Shown here: piece by piece, positions 1 through 12,656 of the stretch
Layout: each line of letters opens with the position of its first letter
Numbering within the stretch: the first letter of the stretch is position 1
From: Carnegiea gigantea
Taxonomy: Eukaryota; Streptophyta; Magnoliopsida; Caryophyllales; Cactaceae
Direction: 5' to 3'
Length of the DNA stretch: 64,000 bases
Assembly (NCBI GenBank): GCA_029747015.1
Contig: JAKOGI010000540.1
Coordinates: 188,501 to 252,500, forward strand
Notes under the pieces: model-generated
Databases searched by the model: none
Seen by the model: only the letters and a program-made list of their open reading frames with translations
What the model was told of the DNA's origin: nothing
Translations under genes and position numbers: made by a program

Positions 1-1313
1 GAGCAGCTACTTATGGTTCAATCTGAACCATGGTACGCTGATATTGTCAACTACTTAATGACTGGTGAGATACCCCTCGGTTGAAGTAAACATGATAAGG
101 ACAAATTCTTTTATCTAGTGAAATTTTTCTATTGTGATGACCCTCATGTATTCAAATATTGTTCTGATCAGATTTTTAGCAGGTGTATCCCTGATAATGA
201 GATTATAAGTGCCCTTTCTTTTTGTCACGATCAAGCATGTGGGGGGCATTTTAGTGGGAAGAAAACAGCAGCTAGAGTTCTTCAGTGTGGTTTATAATGG
301 CCTACCCTATTTAAAGATGCCCACTTATATTGTAAGAGCTGCCCTAAGTGTCAACCGTTTGGGAAAATCAGTAGTAGAGATATGATGCCCCTTAATCCTA
401 TAATTATTGTCAAGATTTTTGATATTTGGGGGATTGATTTTATGGGACCATTTCCATCGTCTTTTGGGAATGAATATATTCTCTGTGCTGTAGACTATGT
501 GTCCAAGTAGGTTGAGGTTATGCCAACCAGGACAACTGAGGCTAGAGTCATTGTCAAGTTCCTTAAGGAAAATATTTTCTCCAGGTATGGCACGCCAAGG
601 GCTATTATTAGTAACCGGGGTACTCATTTCAACAATCGTTCTTTTGATTCATTGCTAAAAAAGTATTCAATCATTCATCGTTTAGCCACCGCCTAGCATC
701 TCCAGACTAGTAGCCAGGTTGAGGTTTTTAACAGGCAAATTGAGTAGATTTTAGAAAAGACTATGAGCAGAAATAGTAAGGATTGGGCAGATAATCTCAT
801 TGATGCTCTTTTGGCTTATAGGACGGCTTTAAGACCCCTTTAGGCATATCTCCTTTTAGGGTTGTCTTTGATAAGCCCTGTCATCTTCCAGGTTAACTTG
901 AGCATCGGGCTATGTTGGCTATAAAAACTGTGAACCTTGACTTAGAGGTGGCTGGGATAGAAAGAAAGTTACAGTTGAGTGAGTTGGAAGAGATCAGAGT
1001 TGAGGCCTATGAGAACTCCAGGATGTACAAGGAGAGAGCTAAATTGTTTCGTGATAGACATACTTACAGGAAATAGTTCCTCCTAGGTTAGGAGGTGTTA
1101 CTTTATGACTCCAGACTTCACCTTTTTTCAGGTAAGTTGAGGTCTCGTTGGACTGGTCCTTTTATTATTTCTCATGTTTTCCCACATGGTGCTATCGAGA
1201 TACAGGACCTCACGAGAGGTACACATTTCAAGGTGAATGGATAAAGGTTAAAACCATTTCTAGAGCTACCTACAGAGGGAGAGAGAAGTAGAGTGTCTGA
1301 TGCTCTACGAACC
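1..1313 (+). pseudogene. Athila integrase region, internal copy A (decayed)
   Basis: The sequence matches the integrase region of copy B about 18.9 kb downstream base for base along most of its length. It keeps an HHCC-like zinc motif (HDQACGGHF, later YCKSCPKC) and the first catalytic region (GIDFMGPFP). In the second catalytic region ISNRGTHF replaces the family's D with N. In-frame stops occur (for example after DYVSK, where a Trp codon became TAG) along with frameshifts near 835. In an active element the product would join retrotransposon cDNA to chromosomal DNA; this copy cannot. The reading frame is cut at 1313, where the chromovirus has inserted and duplicated five bases. The upstream part of copy A lies left of the window. 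Confidence 0.85.
1309..1313 (+). other. Left target-site duplication (GAACC) of nested chromovirus
   Basis: GAACC here and at 12451-12455 directly flank the TG...CA ends of the nested element. Removing the element and one copy restores continuity with the matching stretch of Athila copy B near 20165-20180. Confidence 0.92.
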
Positions 1314-4300
1314 TGTAATAGCCCGACCCTAAATCATGTTTATTTATTTAATTAAGTTGTGTTATTAATTTTTCGCATTTATTTATCTCAGTTAACCATC
1401 CCGGTTGGGAGAATTTATTTGGAGCTCCACTTTGTAATTTGAGTTTCATTTACCGAAAATCTTTGGGAAAATCAATAGTAGGCCTCGATATTTATGATTT
1501 AAAAGATTCAATTATTTTTCATAATGTTACAAAAATTTAATTTCGAGTTATGCAAAAATTTTATCGCAATACTGTGTTTTATTTCCAAGCCCAATTCATT
1601 TGGGCCCAATTTGAAGCCCAACAAGTTGGTATAATTAAATTAAGCTAATTACCATCATTTGTATCTAATTATGATTAGCAAAAGATATTTTGGGAGAGAT
1701 TAAATTTCAGCCAAGAGAACTTTGGGCCATTTTCAACCAAGTAAACTCACTAAATAATCAAAGCTCTCCTTTCTCTCTCTTCCTCTCAACCTCCACGGCA
1801 GCCACCACTAGCCCCCCTCCAGTTGCTATTCAAGGCTACTGCCGCCACTCCTAGCCACCTCTGGCCACCAGCCCCTACCCCCAACACCACTAGCCAGCAT
1901 CCCGAACTCCTACCACCATCAAACACCACCTCAATCTTCATATATTCAAGCACAAGTGAGTAAACTTCATCACCTCTCTTGCTGGTTTTTGTTTTTGATT
2001 CTTGTTTTCATTGGTTTTTATTGTTGATCATGCTATCTTGGTAAGACTAAGAGTTATCTTTGAGGTGGTTAAGTGTTGATTAAGCATAAAAGCATGTGGG
2101 AGTTGAGATTGTTCATGATCATGCTAGTTTAAGTCTGAAGTGATGGATTTGGATTATTTTGTATTTGATTTTGTAATCCTTATCATTATAAATTATTATG
2201 GTAACGTTGGTGCAGTTTTGGATGAATACGAGTGATTTTAGTGGGTAGTTACATGAAGAAAAGATGAAACTAGTTGATTTAGGACTGGGAAACAGACCCA
2301 AAATAGGGGTCTGTTTATGAATAAACTGGTATTTCGTGGGACATTTGAAAATTATGATTTTTGGTATGAAGATACCTCAATGCGGTAGCTTTCAACAGGC
2401 TCTAGAATTACTTGATTCTGAGTTGTGTAGACAACGTTATGTCCAATTTACTAAAGACTGCGCAGAATACATCGAAACTGGGAGCAGTTTTGAATAGTGG
2501 ACTTTACGAAAAAATCGGTATTGATTGGCTCATTAAAAATTTGTGAGTTTTGGTGTGTGATAGATCAATGAGTTATCTTTCACATGCCTTTTGAATCACC
2601 TTAATCTGAGTTCTCTGGAAAACGTTATGGTCATTTTGCTACGACTGCACAAATTGGACTGAAGTTGTGCATGGTTGTGTTCTAGCCTAATTTTAGGGAC
2701 CTTATGATATGAATCATGTTTTATGTCATTAATAAAAGTTTTAGTGGACATTATGAGCTTTTCATATTGGGGTTTTACATCTTATTTGGCGGTCAAAAGT
2801 GAAAGATACAGATTTTCTAATGCAAAACATTAAACGGTAACATGAATGAATACAGAAATCGTGACATTTGGAAATATTCTCAGAAGTTTCTATATAATTA
2901 TGGGTATTGCAAGGAAATTATAAAGTGTAGTGAGTTCAACAAGTGTGATTATATATAGAAGCTTACTTAGGTTTGAAAACCGAGTTAAATGAGTATGAAA
3001 ATGAAATTTGAGAAGCGGGCATAGTAATGACTCAAGTTAGTGACTATTGGATCAACTGAAATTATTTGGGCTTTTTGTAAACCTCACAACACCCCTCATG
3101 GCATAACCTTCTATTATCCATTTCAGAGGCATTAACCATTCTATTATCCATTTCAGAAGCATCACACTTTTCATTATCCATTTCAGAAATATCAGAAACC
3201 CATATTTCATTTATATCAATTAAAATCTTTTCATTATTACCTTAATCATTTTCATTTGGTCTATTTTGCTTCAATTTGTTGTATTTCAAGTTCAATAACC
3301 CTAACGGATTTATTATTCAGATCATTTTGGTTTAACTTGTCTTATATTGAATTAAAATCAGTTCATTTTGGTTTAACTTGTCTTATATTAAATTATTGAA
3401 ATTATAGAAGTCTTTTTAAATAAATCAATTTTCATTAAAGTTACAAATTATATCAGTGAATATGGTTTACTAACTACCTTTACCTATAATTACATTTCTT
3501 TAGCAGAATCGGGACCTAGTCTATCGTTTTCATTGTGCATAAGTATTATCAAGTGAAATATCATTTTAAATACTTCAGGTATGTCCATTGCCTATATCTT
3601 TAGAAATCAGAGTGTACTTATCAATGTTATCATGTTTTGGTAAGTACATCAATGAATCTGTTTACATAGTAATTTATCAGTTAATTAGTGACCCCGTCAG
3701 TTATCATCTATAGGGCATTCGCCCTTCAGTTACCCGCGCGATTTCAGGCTAGGCCCCCGATCTGCTTGGCATGTGTACACCTATCTATAGATCGTAACAC
3801 TATCAAGGGGTTCACTATCAGATAATAACTAGCAATGCAGTTTCACATTCATTTCATTCCCTATTTTAACTTAAATTAAATTGCAAAGCGGTCATCCAAA
3901 CAATTTATTCAGAGATCATTTAACAATTCAGGAATGTATGTACTGAGCTTTAGCTCACAGTTCGAAATATTTTTCATGTTTTGTTTTAGGCAAATACTCA
4001 AAGAATTGCCCTCATGTTGACAAATCAGTTGAAGAGAATACGTGAAGCAAGAAAATCCGAATGGATCAGAAGTAATGTCATATCTACATATTTTAAAGCT
4101 GTATATTGAATTTTTCAGTGGATGGAGATGCAGATTACATGGTGAATTGTTTTTACTATGGTGTAAAAACCTTATATTGGTTAACAGTTAATTATATATG
4201 GATTGATCAGGTGTTGATTATATATGGATTGATCAGGTGTGTACGTATATGTTTGAGGTTATGCTTAACTATGTTTTTTATAGTACTCATGTTTCAAGCC

Positions 4301-4413
4301 TTGTCCTTTTTGGACGGCGGTAACGCCCCTATCATTAGGTTTATCATATTATAATTGAGGGATTATTAAGGAAAATACAAACAGTGAATCATGTTTAATT
4401 TGGGGGCATTACA
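1314..4413 (+). repeat. 5' LTR of nested chromovirus
   Basis: This 3100-bp direct repeat aligns from end to end with the 3' LTR, at roughly nine bases in ten by eye. A stretch of nearly 30 bases around 1600-1630 is absent from the 3' copy. It starts with TG and ends with CA. A pyrimidine-rich tract (about 1760-1800) lies in the first quarter. Polymerase II transcription would start within this repeat, but I could not place the TATA element with certainty. Confidence 0.9.
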
Positions 4414-4417
4414 GATT

Positions 4418-4430
4418 TGGTATCAGAGAC
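4418..4430 (+). other. Primer binding site, initiator-Met tRNA
   Basis: TGGTATCAGAGAC lies four bases after the LTR end. It matches the 3' end of plant initiator-methionine tRNA (TGGTATCAGAGC) except near the last position. It primes minus-strand cDNA synthesis. Confidence 0.85.
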
Positions 4431-4589
4431 AGGTTGAGATTTTCTTTATGGGATATAGAGTAAGGAGTTAAGATACTGAAAAATTGGTTAGTGAGGACTG
4501 AGGATTATTATGATATCTTTGGATATTTTTGGCACTAGTAATATCTGCTTATCTCACACATATTCTACTCATGTATTCTTCTTTGTCAG

Positions 4590-7180
4590 ATGGATCCATA
4601 TAAAGCATGTATAGTTTGATCTCAAACAGCAGATTTGACGGAGATTTTGAATAACAAGTTGAAGGTGCTTCAATGCATTTAGGTAAGTATGGTCATATGA
4701 GCCACCCATCTGAATGGTATATCGTCCTTTTAGCTGGAATTATTTGTTTTTGGGATGTAAACCCTTGTACTCCGGGCATGTAGCCCGTAGAGTTGTGGTC
4801 TCTGGTGTGTAGCCGTTGAGCTTGATTTGATATCCTTTTATACTTCTATTCAATGCAGGGGATGTGATGTAAGGTTTTAAGCTTGGAAAATGGCCAGTTT
4901 GCAGGCGAAACTCTATCCGTTTCACCCCAGAAATTTCAAAATTACTAACACTCATAGCCCTAGGGTTGGGGGTTGTTACATATGTGTCCTATGAAAGGCC
5001 CTTGACTCATTTTGAGGTTCAACGCATAGGGAAAACCAATTATGGGCAGCATATACAAGTTTAATCAACTTGATAGTTTTGATCATTGCACAAGGACCGA
5101 CTTTGAAGTAACTTTTGTCCATGATCAACATAATTTACACAAGGGTTTCCTATCCTGAATTAAAGGTTAGGGAGATATCTTTCATATGAAACAAGCTTCA
5201 AGTGGAGTGGAGGTCACTTGGTTATTCAAAACTACTGGACAAGTCAAAGTCTGCAAATTGGGCAGAATCCTAATGCACAAGGTCTGAGTTTAGTATACTT
5301 GCAGCCTATGCACTCCATTAGATAGAGATGTTTTAGTTAGTTTATCTCAAAGTACAAAAAGTAAGCTTTCTAATGACCCATATTGCAGCACATTTGGAGA
5401 CCAGTGGTTAATAAAATTTAGCCTAGAAGTCTGATAGTACGGACTGTTCAAGTTAGTGGATACATACAATTTTGAGCTTATATTTCCTCATAACATGGGT
5501 TCCATTTTGTGCGCTTCTCGAATCCAAGTGGCAATTACTTCAATATCCTCATTGATTGCAGATATTTTCTTCTGTAACCTAAGAATCCCATCTAGGCGAG
5601 CTATAGCGGGTTCTTAATGTAGTATCCCCTGAATTGTAGGATTTTGGAGAGGCTTGTTCTATGGTACATAAGTTTGAAACCATTGACTACAGATTATTCC
5701 ATATAACAGAAGCCAATGACACTTTAGAAAGGCATTTTGCTTCAATCCATTACAATTCAAAACTTGCTTAAATTGTCCAAACTCTACAAGCAAACCATTA
5801 ACTCCACCTTCATCTGTGAAGTAAACATTACTCTTGAAAATATTTCACTGTATTTTCTGACAACATACCATCTACTATTGTCCTTGTTGGATTATCAACT
5901 GTTGGATACTCTTCACTTTGACCAGGGGCTTCATCTTTTTGTCCTCATGGCGTCTTCCCATCCAGTTGCATCATCATTCACTCTCATGTTACATCTTTTT
6001 TAATTCTAGTTACCTTTTCCTATTTTAAGAGCCCAATTGCTGCTAGTAACTGGATTATGATTGGGTTGCACCTATGTCAATAGATGATAATTTTGTAGCA
6101 CGCTTGAATAGAAGGTAGATTTTAACTATGCTTTGTATAAAAGTTGGTTATTATCAAACTTGTGGAATCCATTGCTAAGGGGAACGCAGTGTGTCTACCT
6201 TTTTGGCTGATTCAACCTCAGTTTCTTGTTGAAGATCACTTGCATAAAGCTTAAGTTTGATAATCAAAATCTTTGCCATGCATTTGGATGGCGTCAGTGA
6301 GAAATTTTGATGGGTTACTGCCCCTTAGAAAAATGTCTTCAACTGATTCGTGCTAAAGAACTCTGGAGTGAAAGTATGACCCTGTGGAACCTTAAGAATG
6401 GATTTGAGGAGTGGAGAAAGTTTTCACTGTAACAGAGGTCCCAAGGGATAAAAGGGTGAACATTGGAACATTTTATCTAACTAGTGAAATCAATATTTGG
6501 TGAAACATTGTTAAGAATAGACTCTTAGGGTTTGGTTTCACTTGGAGCAGATTTGTGGAAGAATTAACCATAGCACACCTAAGTGTCGAGTGGGAACTAA
6601 CAAGTGTATGTGGCACGTTAGCCCAGAGCACCTCATTGATGCCTGTTCCCGAAGACTAAATGTTGTAGGAAGGACTCTCACCTTCAAGGCCCGCAGCTGT
6701 AGGAAGGGCCTATGTGTTGAGCAAGAAGGAAGCTGCCACCTCTAGTACGGTAGTTCTTGAAACTCTCTTTTAATTTCAAAGCCATTTTGTATATTATTTG
6801 ATTCAGTTGCCAGTCATTTATTTATATTCACACAATCTGCCATACGACTGAACCTTGCGAATTAGGAGGCATAAACCAATTATGGACTCAAGTTATCCAA
6901 TGACTCTAGAGTTGAGTGTTCTATCTCTCATGAATTTGTTTCAATTACTGTTGGTGGGATAGTCTTCCATGGAGTTCTGATTCTATTTGACTCATCAAAC
7001 TTTGATATCATTTTGGAAATGAGCTAGTTGTGTACTTATGGGGTCAAAATAGATTGTGATGACCCTAAGATTATTTCAAGAGATGAACAAGGGAGAAAAT
7101 TATGTTTCATGGGCAAAGAGGGGAAAAATCTTGTCCTTTAAGTTCTATTGTGAAAACAAGTGAGCTCTTATGATAACAAT
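4590..7180 (+). pseudogene. Chromovirus gag and protease remnant
   Basis: The first part is too decayed to read continuously. From about 6542 a 67-codon open stretch holds the nucleocapsid zinc knuckle of this family, KCMWHVSPEHLIDAC; the second Cys of the usual C-x2-C-x4-H-x4-C pattern is replaced, giving C-x2-H. Shortly after, LFDSVASHLFI matches the family's protease active site with Gly of DSG changed to Val. Further downstream NFDIILEM and YGVKIDCDDPK continue the protease and linker. Gag would form virus-like particles and the protease would cut the polyprotein. Stops and frameshifts throughout make both inactive. Confidence 0.7.
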
Positions 7181-7199
7181 ATATTGTGTATTGGTGTTA

Positions 7200-8345
7200 T
7201 GCTATTAACAATCAACCTAAGGAAGAACAAGCAGAAGATATCCCTATAGTTTATGAATTTAAAGATGTTTTCCTAAAAAGCTATCAGGATTTTTCCCCCC
7301 AGGAGAAAGCGATTTTAAGATTAAATTAATCCCTGGTGCCTAAACTATCTCAAAAACCCCATATCGTATGGCCCCAATTGAGCTTAAAGAACTGAAGTTT
7401 CAGTTAAAGGAGTTATCACAGAAGAGATTTATCAAACCATCCAAGTGTGTCACCATAGGATGCCCAGTTCTATTTGTAAAGAAGAAGAAAGGAACCTTGA
7501 GGTTATGTATTAGGAGCGAAACAAGATCACCATCAAAAATAAATACCCATTGCCCCTAGTAGATGACTTGTGTGATCAACTGCAGGGAACACGAGTATTA
7601 TCGAAGATTAATTTGAGGTCAGGGTAGCATCAACTTAGGATTATACTTGAAGACATTACCAAAACCGCACCACAGACCATGTTTGGGTCATGATAAATTC
7701 ACTGTGATGCCTTTTGGCCTAATCAATGGCCCCGCAGCCTTTACGGATCTTATAAATAGAGTTTCAGACCTTGAAGGAACCTCAATTATATAGCAAATAC
7801 AAGAAGCATGAGCATTGGTTAGAAGCAATGATATTTATGGAGCATATGGTTTCAAAGGAAGAGATTAAGATTGAATTGCAAAAGGTGAAAGCAGTTACAA
7901 AGTGCTCAAGACCCACCAATGCACTGAGATTAGAAACCATTTGAATTTAGTAGGGAATTATCGAGTTCAGGAAGAATTTGACAAATATTGTCCTCCCTGA
8001 CCAATTTGTTGAAGAAAGCTATAAAGTTAGCATGAAGATTAAACTAGTGGCTTATGCCTCCTAACAACTCAAGCTTTATGAGAAGGATTACCTACCCATG
8101 ATATGGAGTTAGCAGCTGTAGTTTTTGTAGTGAAAATTTGAAGACATTACTTATATAGAGTACCATGCAAAATCAATACTGATCATCAAAACTTGAAGTA
8201 CATCTTCTCGCAACAGAAGCTCAGTCGACATGAAACATCAGTTGTGGCAGATCCAATGTCAACCAAGAAAGGGAAATGTTATGGCAGATGCCCTGAATAG
8301 GAAGGCACAACATACCATGATTACTGTAGTGATTACTTAACTGAA
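7200..8345 (+). pseudogene. Chromovirus reverse transcriptase and RNase H remnant
   Basis: Readable pieces in several frames follow the order expected for Ty3/gypsy RT: a linker ending in EFKDVF, then [31 protein letters not shown], a FGLINGPAAF-like stretch and VSKEEIKI. The segment that should hold the catalytic F/Y-x-DD motif is missing: sequence jumps from an NRV-like position (about 7760) to a block normally some distance beyond it. RNase H traces follow (KLYEKDYLPMIW, VMADALNRK). The protein would copy element RNA into cDNA; with the active site deleted, this copy is dead. Confidence 0.75.
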
Positions 8346-8419
8346 TCTCTTAAAAGAGCTTAAGGATTTAGATATTCAATTAGTGCCGCATAGAAAGGCG
8401 AATGTTCAATTGAATCTTA

Positions 8420-9366
8420 CAGCCCTCCCTAATGGAGGCGCATGGACTTTGTCATGGATTCCCTCAGATATAGTGTATTACCAAGATCAGAGATTTCAAG
8501 CCTGTTATGGCAAGTACTTCAAAGAGCCTTTAGAACTAGATTAAACTTTTACAGTTCTTATCATCTTGAAACAGATGGGCAAGCATCTAAAAATATCAAT
8601 GGATCAACTCTTCTAAGTTGGAGCCTGTAGTACTTTACGACCTACGACCAACATGTGCATTTGAAGAAAGGATGGAACTCTCAGTGGTCGACGTTGTGAT
8701 AGCACCAGCAGAAAATCTTACGTGAAACACCAGGATAAAATGACGGCAATCATTGATAACAAAATCATCTTTTGGGTCATAAAGATCTTCTTCAACATTC
8801 AATAAGGGGACATATCTCAGAAGGCTCTTGAAAACATACTATTGGAACCGACAGAAAATTTATGTTGATAAAAGAATGAGATTCTTAGAATTTCTTATGT
8901 ATGAGAAGATTTTTCAAAACGTTTCGCCACGTAAGGGTATAAGGAGGTTGAACTTTGAACTAAACTGAGGCCAATATCTATTGGACCGTACAAGTTCATT
9001 GAAATGTTGAATCCCATAACTTGTCTACCAGATCTACCTAAATACCTCAAACACGTGCATAATGTGTTTCTTATCTCGTAATTCAGCCGATACATTTTAG
9101 ATCCTGATCACGCTGTCATAATCAAATCTATTGTAGTCATTGGGGGTCTTGTGTTTTCAAGAGCACCCAGTTCAGATGTTATATCACAGGATTAAGCAGT
9201 TAAGCATTAAGCAGATATCTTTAACCAAATTACTTTGGGCAAATGATACCTCCTCAGAAGCTACTTGACAAACTAAGAAGCAAGTGAAAGCCAAGTACCC
9301 ATACTTATTTGAAATAACTTGCATGCTTTGACAAAGTTCATAAATTTCAAGGATGAAGCTCTTTAA
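8420..9366 (+). pseudogene. Chromovirus integrase and chromodomain remnant
   Basis: The integrase core starts with MDFVMDSLR but jumps within a few codons to the motif that normally follows the second catalytic Asp (TFYSSYHLETDGQ-like), so much of the catalytic core is deleted. Further on, ISIGPYKFIEMLNPI and LKHVHNVFLIS match the integrase C-terminal GPY/F module. The tail ATWQTKKQVKAKYPYLFE resembles the chromodomain-related end of Tekay-type elements, and NFKDEAL matches the usual last residues just before the polypurine tract. In related elements the chromodomain guides insertion toward marked heterochromatin. Several in-frame stops are present. Confidence 0.75.
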
Positions 9367-9377
9367 GGGGGGGAGGT
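9362..9377 (+). other. Polypurine tract of nested chromovirus
   Basis: A run ending AAGGGGGGGAGGT sits immediately before the 3' LTR, where the primer for plus-strand cDNA is expected. Confidence 0.8.
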
Positions 9378-12300
9378 TGTAATAGCCCGATCCTAAATCA
9401 TGTTTATTTATTTAATTAAGTTGTTTTGTTAATTTTTCGCATTTATTTATCCCAGTTATCTATCCCAGTTGGGAGAATTCATTTGGGGCTTCACTTTGCA
9501 ATTCAAGTTTCATTTACCGAAAATCTTCAGGAAAATCAATAGTAGGCCTCGATCTTTATGATTTAAAAGATTCAATTATTTTTCATAACATTACAAAATT
9601 TAATTTCGAGTTATGCAAAAATTTTATCGCAACACAGTGTTTTATTTCCAAGCCCAATTCACTTGGGCATTAAATTAAGCTAATTACTATCATTTTTATC
9701 TAATTATGATTAGCAAAAGATATTTGGTGAGAGATTAAATTTCAGCTAAGAGAACTTTGGGCCATTTTCAACCAAGTAAACTCACTAAATAATCAAAGCT
9801 CTCTTTCTCTCTCTTCCTCTCAACCTCCACGACAGCCACCACCAAGCCCCCTCCAGCTGCTGTTCAAGGCTGCTGCTGCCACTTCTAGCCACCTCCGGCC
9901 ACCAACCCCTACCCCCAACACCACCATCCACCATCTCCAAGTCCTAACACCATCAAACACCACCTCAATCTTCATATATTCAAGCACAAGTGAGTAAACT
10001 TCATCTCCTCTCTTGCTGGTTTTTGTTTTTGATTCTTGTTTTTGTTGGTTTTTATTGTTGATCATGCTATCTTGATAAGAATAAGTGTTATCTTTGAAGT
10101 GGTTAAGTGTTGATTAAGCATAAAAGCATGTGAGAGTTGAGATTGTTCATGATCATGCTAGTTTAAGTTTGAAGTGATAGATTTGGATTATTTTATGTTT
10201 GATTTTCTAATCCTTATCATTATAAATGATTATGGTAATGTTGGTGTGGTTTTGGATAAATTAAAGAGTGATTTTAGTGGGTGGTTACATGAAGAAAAGA
10301 TGAAACTAAGTAATTTAGGGCTGGGAAACAGACCCAAAATAGGGGTCTATTCATGAATAAACTGGTATTTCGTGGGACATGGTAAAATTATGATTTTTGG
10401 TGTGAAGATACCTCAATGTGTTAGTTTTCAATAATCTATGGAATTACTTAATTCCGAGTTGTGTAGACAAAGTTATGTCCAATTTACTAAAGATTGCGCA
10501 GAATACATCGAAACTGGGAGTAGTTTTGAACAGTGGACTTTACGAAACAACCGATATTGATTGGCTCATTCAAACTTTGTGATTTTTATTATGTGGATAG
10601 ATCAATGAGTTATCTTTCACATGCCTTTTGAATCACCTTAATCTGAGTTCCCTGGAAAATGTTATGGTCATTTTGCTATGACTGCGTAAATTGGACCGGA
10701 GTTGTGCATGGTTATGTTCTAACACAATTTTAAGGACCTTACTATGTGAATCGTGTTTTGTGTCATCAATAAAAGTTTTAGTGGACATTATAAGCTTTTC
10801 ATATTGGGGTTTTACATCTTATTTGGAGGTCAGGAGTGAAAGATATGGATTTTCTAATGCAAACCATCAAACAGTAACATGAGTGAATATAAAAATCGTA
10901 ACATTTGGAAATATTTTCAGAAGTTTCTATATAATTATGGGTATTATAAGGAAATTACAAAGTGTAGTGAGTTCAGCAAGTGTGATTATGTATAGAAGCT
11001 TACTTGGGTTTGAAAACTAAGTTAAGTGAGCCTGAAATTGAAATTTAAGAAGCGGGCACGGTAATGGCTCAAATTAGTGTCTATCGGATCAACTGAGGTT
11101 ATTTGAGATTTTTATGAACCTCACAACACCCCTCATGGTATTAAACCTTCTATTATCTATTTCAGAGGCATTAACCATTCTATTATCTATTTCAGACGCA
11201 TCACACTTTTCATTATCTGTTTCAGAAATATCAGAAACTCATATTTTATTTATATCAATTAAAATCTTTTCATTATTACCTCAATCATTTCCATTTGGTC
11301 TATTTTGCTGCAATTTGTTGTATTTTAAGTTCAATAACCCTAACAGATTTATTATTCAGATCATTTTGGTTTAATTGTCTTATATTGAATTAAAATCAGT
11401 TCATTTTGGTTTAACTTGTCTTATATTGAATTATTAGAATTGTAGAAGTCTTTTTAAATAAATCAATTTCCATTAAAGTTATAAATTATATCAGTAAATG
11501 TGGTTTACTAACTACCTTCACCTATAATTACATTTCTTTAGCAGAATCGGGGCCTAGTCTATCGTTTCCATTGTGCATAAGTATTATCAAGTGAAATATC
11601 ATTTTAAATACTTCATGTACGTCCATTGCCTGTATCTTTAGAAATCCGAGTGTATTTACCAACGTTATCATGGTTTGGTAAGTACATCAATGAATCAATT
11701 TACACAGTAATTTATCAGTTAATTAGTGACCCCGTCAGTTATCATCTATAGGGCATTCGTCCTTCAGTTACCCACGCGGCTTCAGGCCAGGTCCCCGATC
11801 GGCTTAGCAGGTGTACACCTATCCATAGATTGTAACAATATCAAGGGGTTCACTGTCAGATAATAACTAACAATGCAGTTTTACATTAATTTCATTCCCT
11901 GTTTTAACTTAAATTGAATTGCAAAGCGGTCGCCCAAATAATTTATTCAGAGATCATTTAACAATTCAGGAATGCATGTACTGAGTTTCAGCTCACAGCT
12001 CGAGATGTTTTTCATGTTTTGTTTTAGGCAAATGCTCAGAGAATTGCCCTCATACTAACAAATCAGTTGAAGAGCATACATAAAGCAAGGAAATCCGGAT
12101 GGACAAAAAATAATGCAGTATATGCATACTTTAAAGCTGTATATTGAATTCTTCAGTGGATGAAGATGTAGATTACATGGTGAATTTTTTTTACTATGGT
12201 GTAAAAACCTTATATTGATTAACAGTTGATATATATGGATTGATCAGGTGTTGATTATATATGGATTGATCAGGTGTGTACGTATATGTTTGAGGTTATG

Positions 12301-12450
12301 CTTAACTATGTTATTTATAGTACTCATGTTTCAAGTCTTGTCCTTTTTGGACAGTGATAACGCCCCTATCATTGGGTTTATCAGATTATAATTGAGGGAT
12401 TATTAAGAAAAATACAAACAGTGAATCATATTTAATTTGGGGGCGTTACA
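9378..12450 (+). repeat. 3' LTR of nested chromovirus
   Basis: This 3073-bp direct repeat of 1314-4413 starts TGTAATAGCCCG and ends GCGTTACA. It is followed by GAACC, the second copy of the target duplication. Many scattered differences from the 5' copy show an insertion that is not recent. Confidence 0.9.
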
Positions 12451-12656
12451 GAACCTGAGTACAAAGACTGACGATATGCAGATTAGCTTGGATGCATCCA
12501 ACATTCAACCTGGTACTATTGTTCCTTTATGTAAATCTCATTTTGTATATTTTTTTCCCTCTTATTTTCCTTTCTTTGTTTTTTTTTAATTTTTGTTGTG
12601 CTCCATTCTAATACTTTTGCATGCAATAGAGACATTGCATTGTTTAAGAGTGGGGG
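12451..12656 (+). other. Athila copy A 3' untranslated region and polypurine tract
   Basis: After the nested element the Athila sequence resumes in register with copy B (ACAAAGACTGACGATATG in both; near 20173 in B). It runs through a T-rich stretch to the purine run TAAGAGTGGGGG that abuts the central LTR. No reading frame is expected. Confidence 0.8.

Larger units (their letters stand above)
1314..12450 (+). mobile_element. Nested Ty3/gypsy chromovirus, Tekay/Del type
   Basis: Two LTRs of 3.1 kb begin TGTAATAGCCCG and end TTACA, and are bracketed by a 5-bp duplication. A primer binding site matching initiator-Met tRNA follows the 5' LTR and a polypurine tract precedes the 3' LTR. Gag, protease, RT, RNase H, integrase and a chromodomain remnant are readable in order on the plus strand. 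The Tekay/Del call is from motif recognition: KCMW zinc-knuckle region, [10 protein letters not shown] and [14 protein letters not shown] in RT, and a chromodomain-like ATWQTKKQVKAKYPYLFE near the end. Only about 5 kb remains between the LTRs because blocks of RT and integrase are deleted. It is inserted in Athila copy A and is therefore younger than that array. Confidence 0.88.

Noticed and set aside
9820..10065. Gly-rich minus-strand frame of 81 codons
   Set aside because: It lies in the chromovirus LTR and is the antisense of a CCACC-rich stretch.
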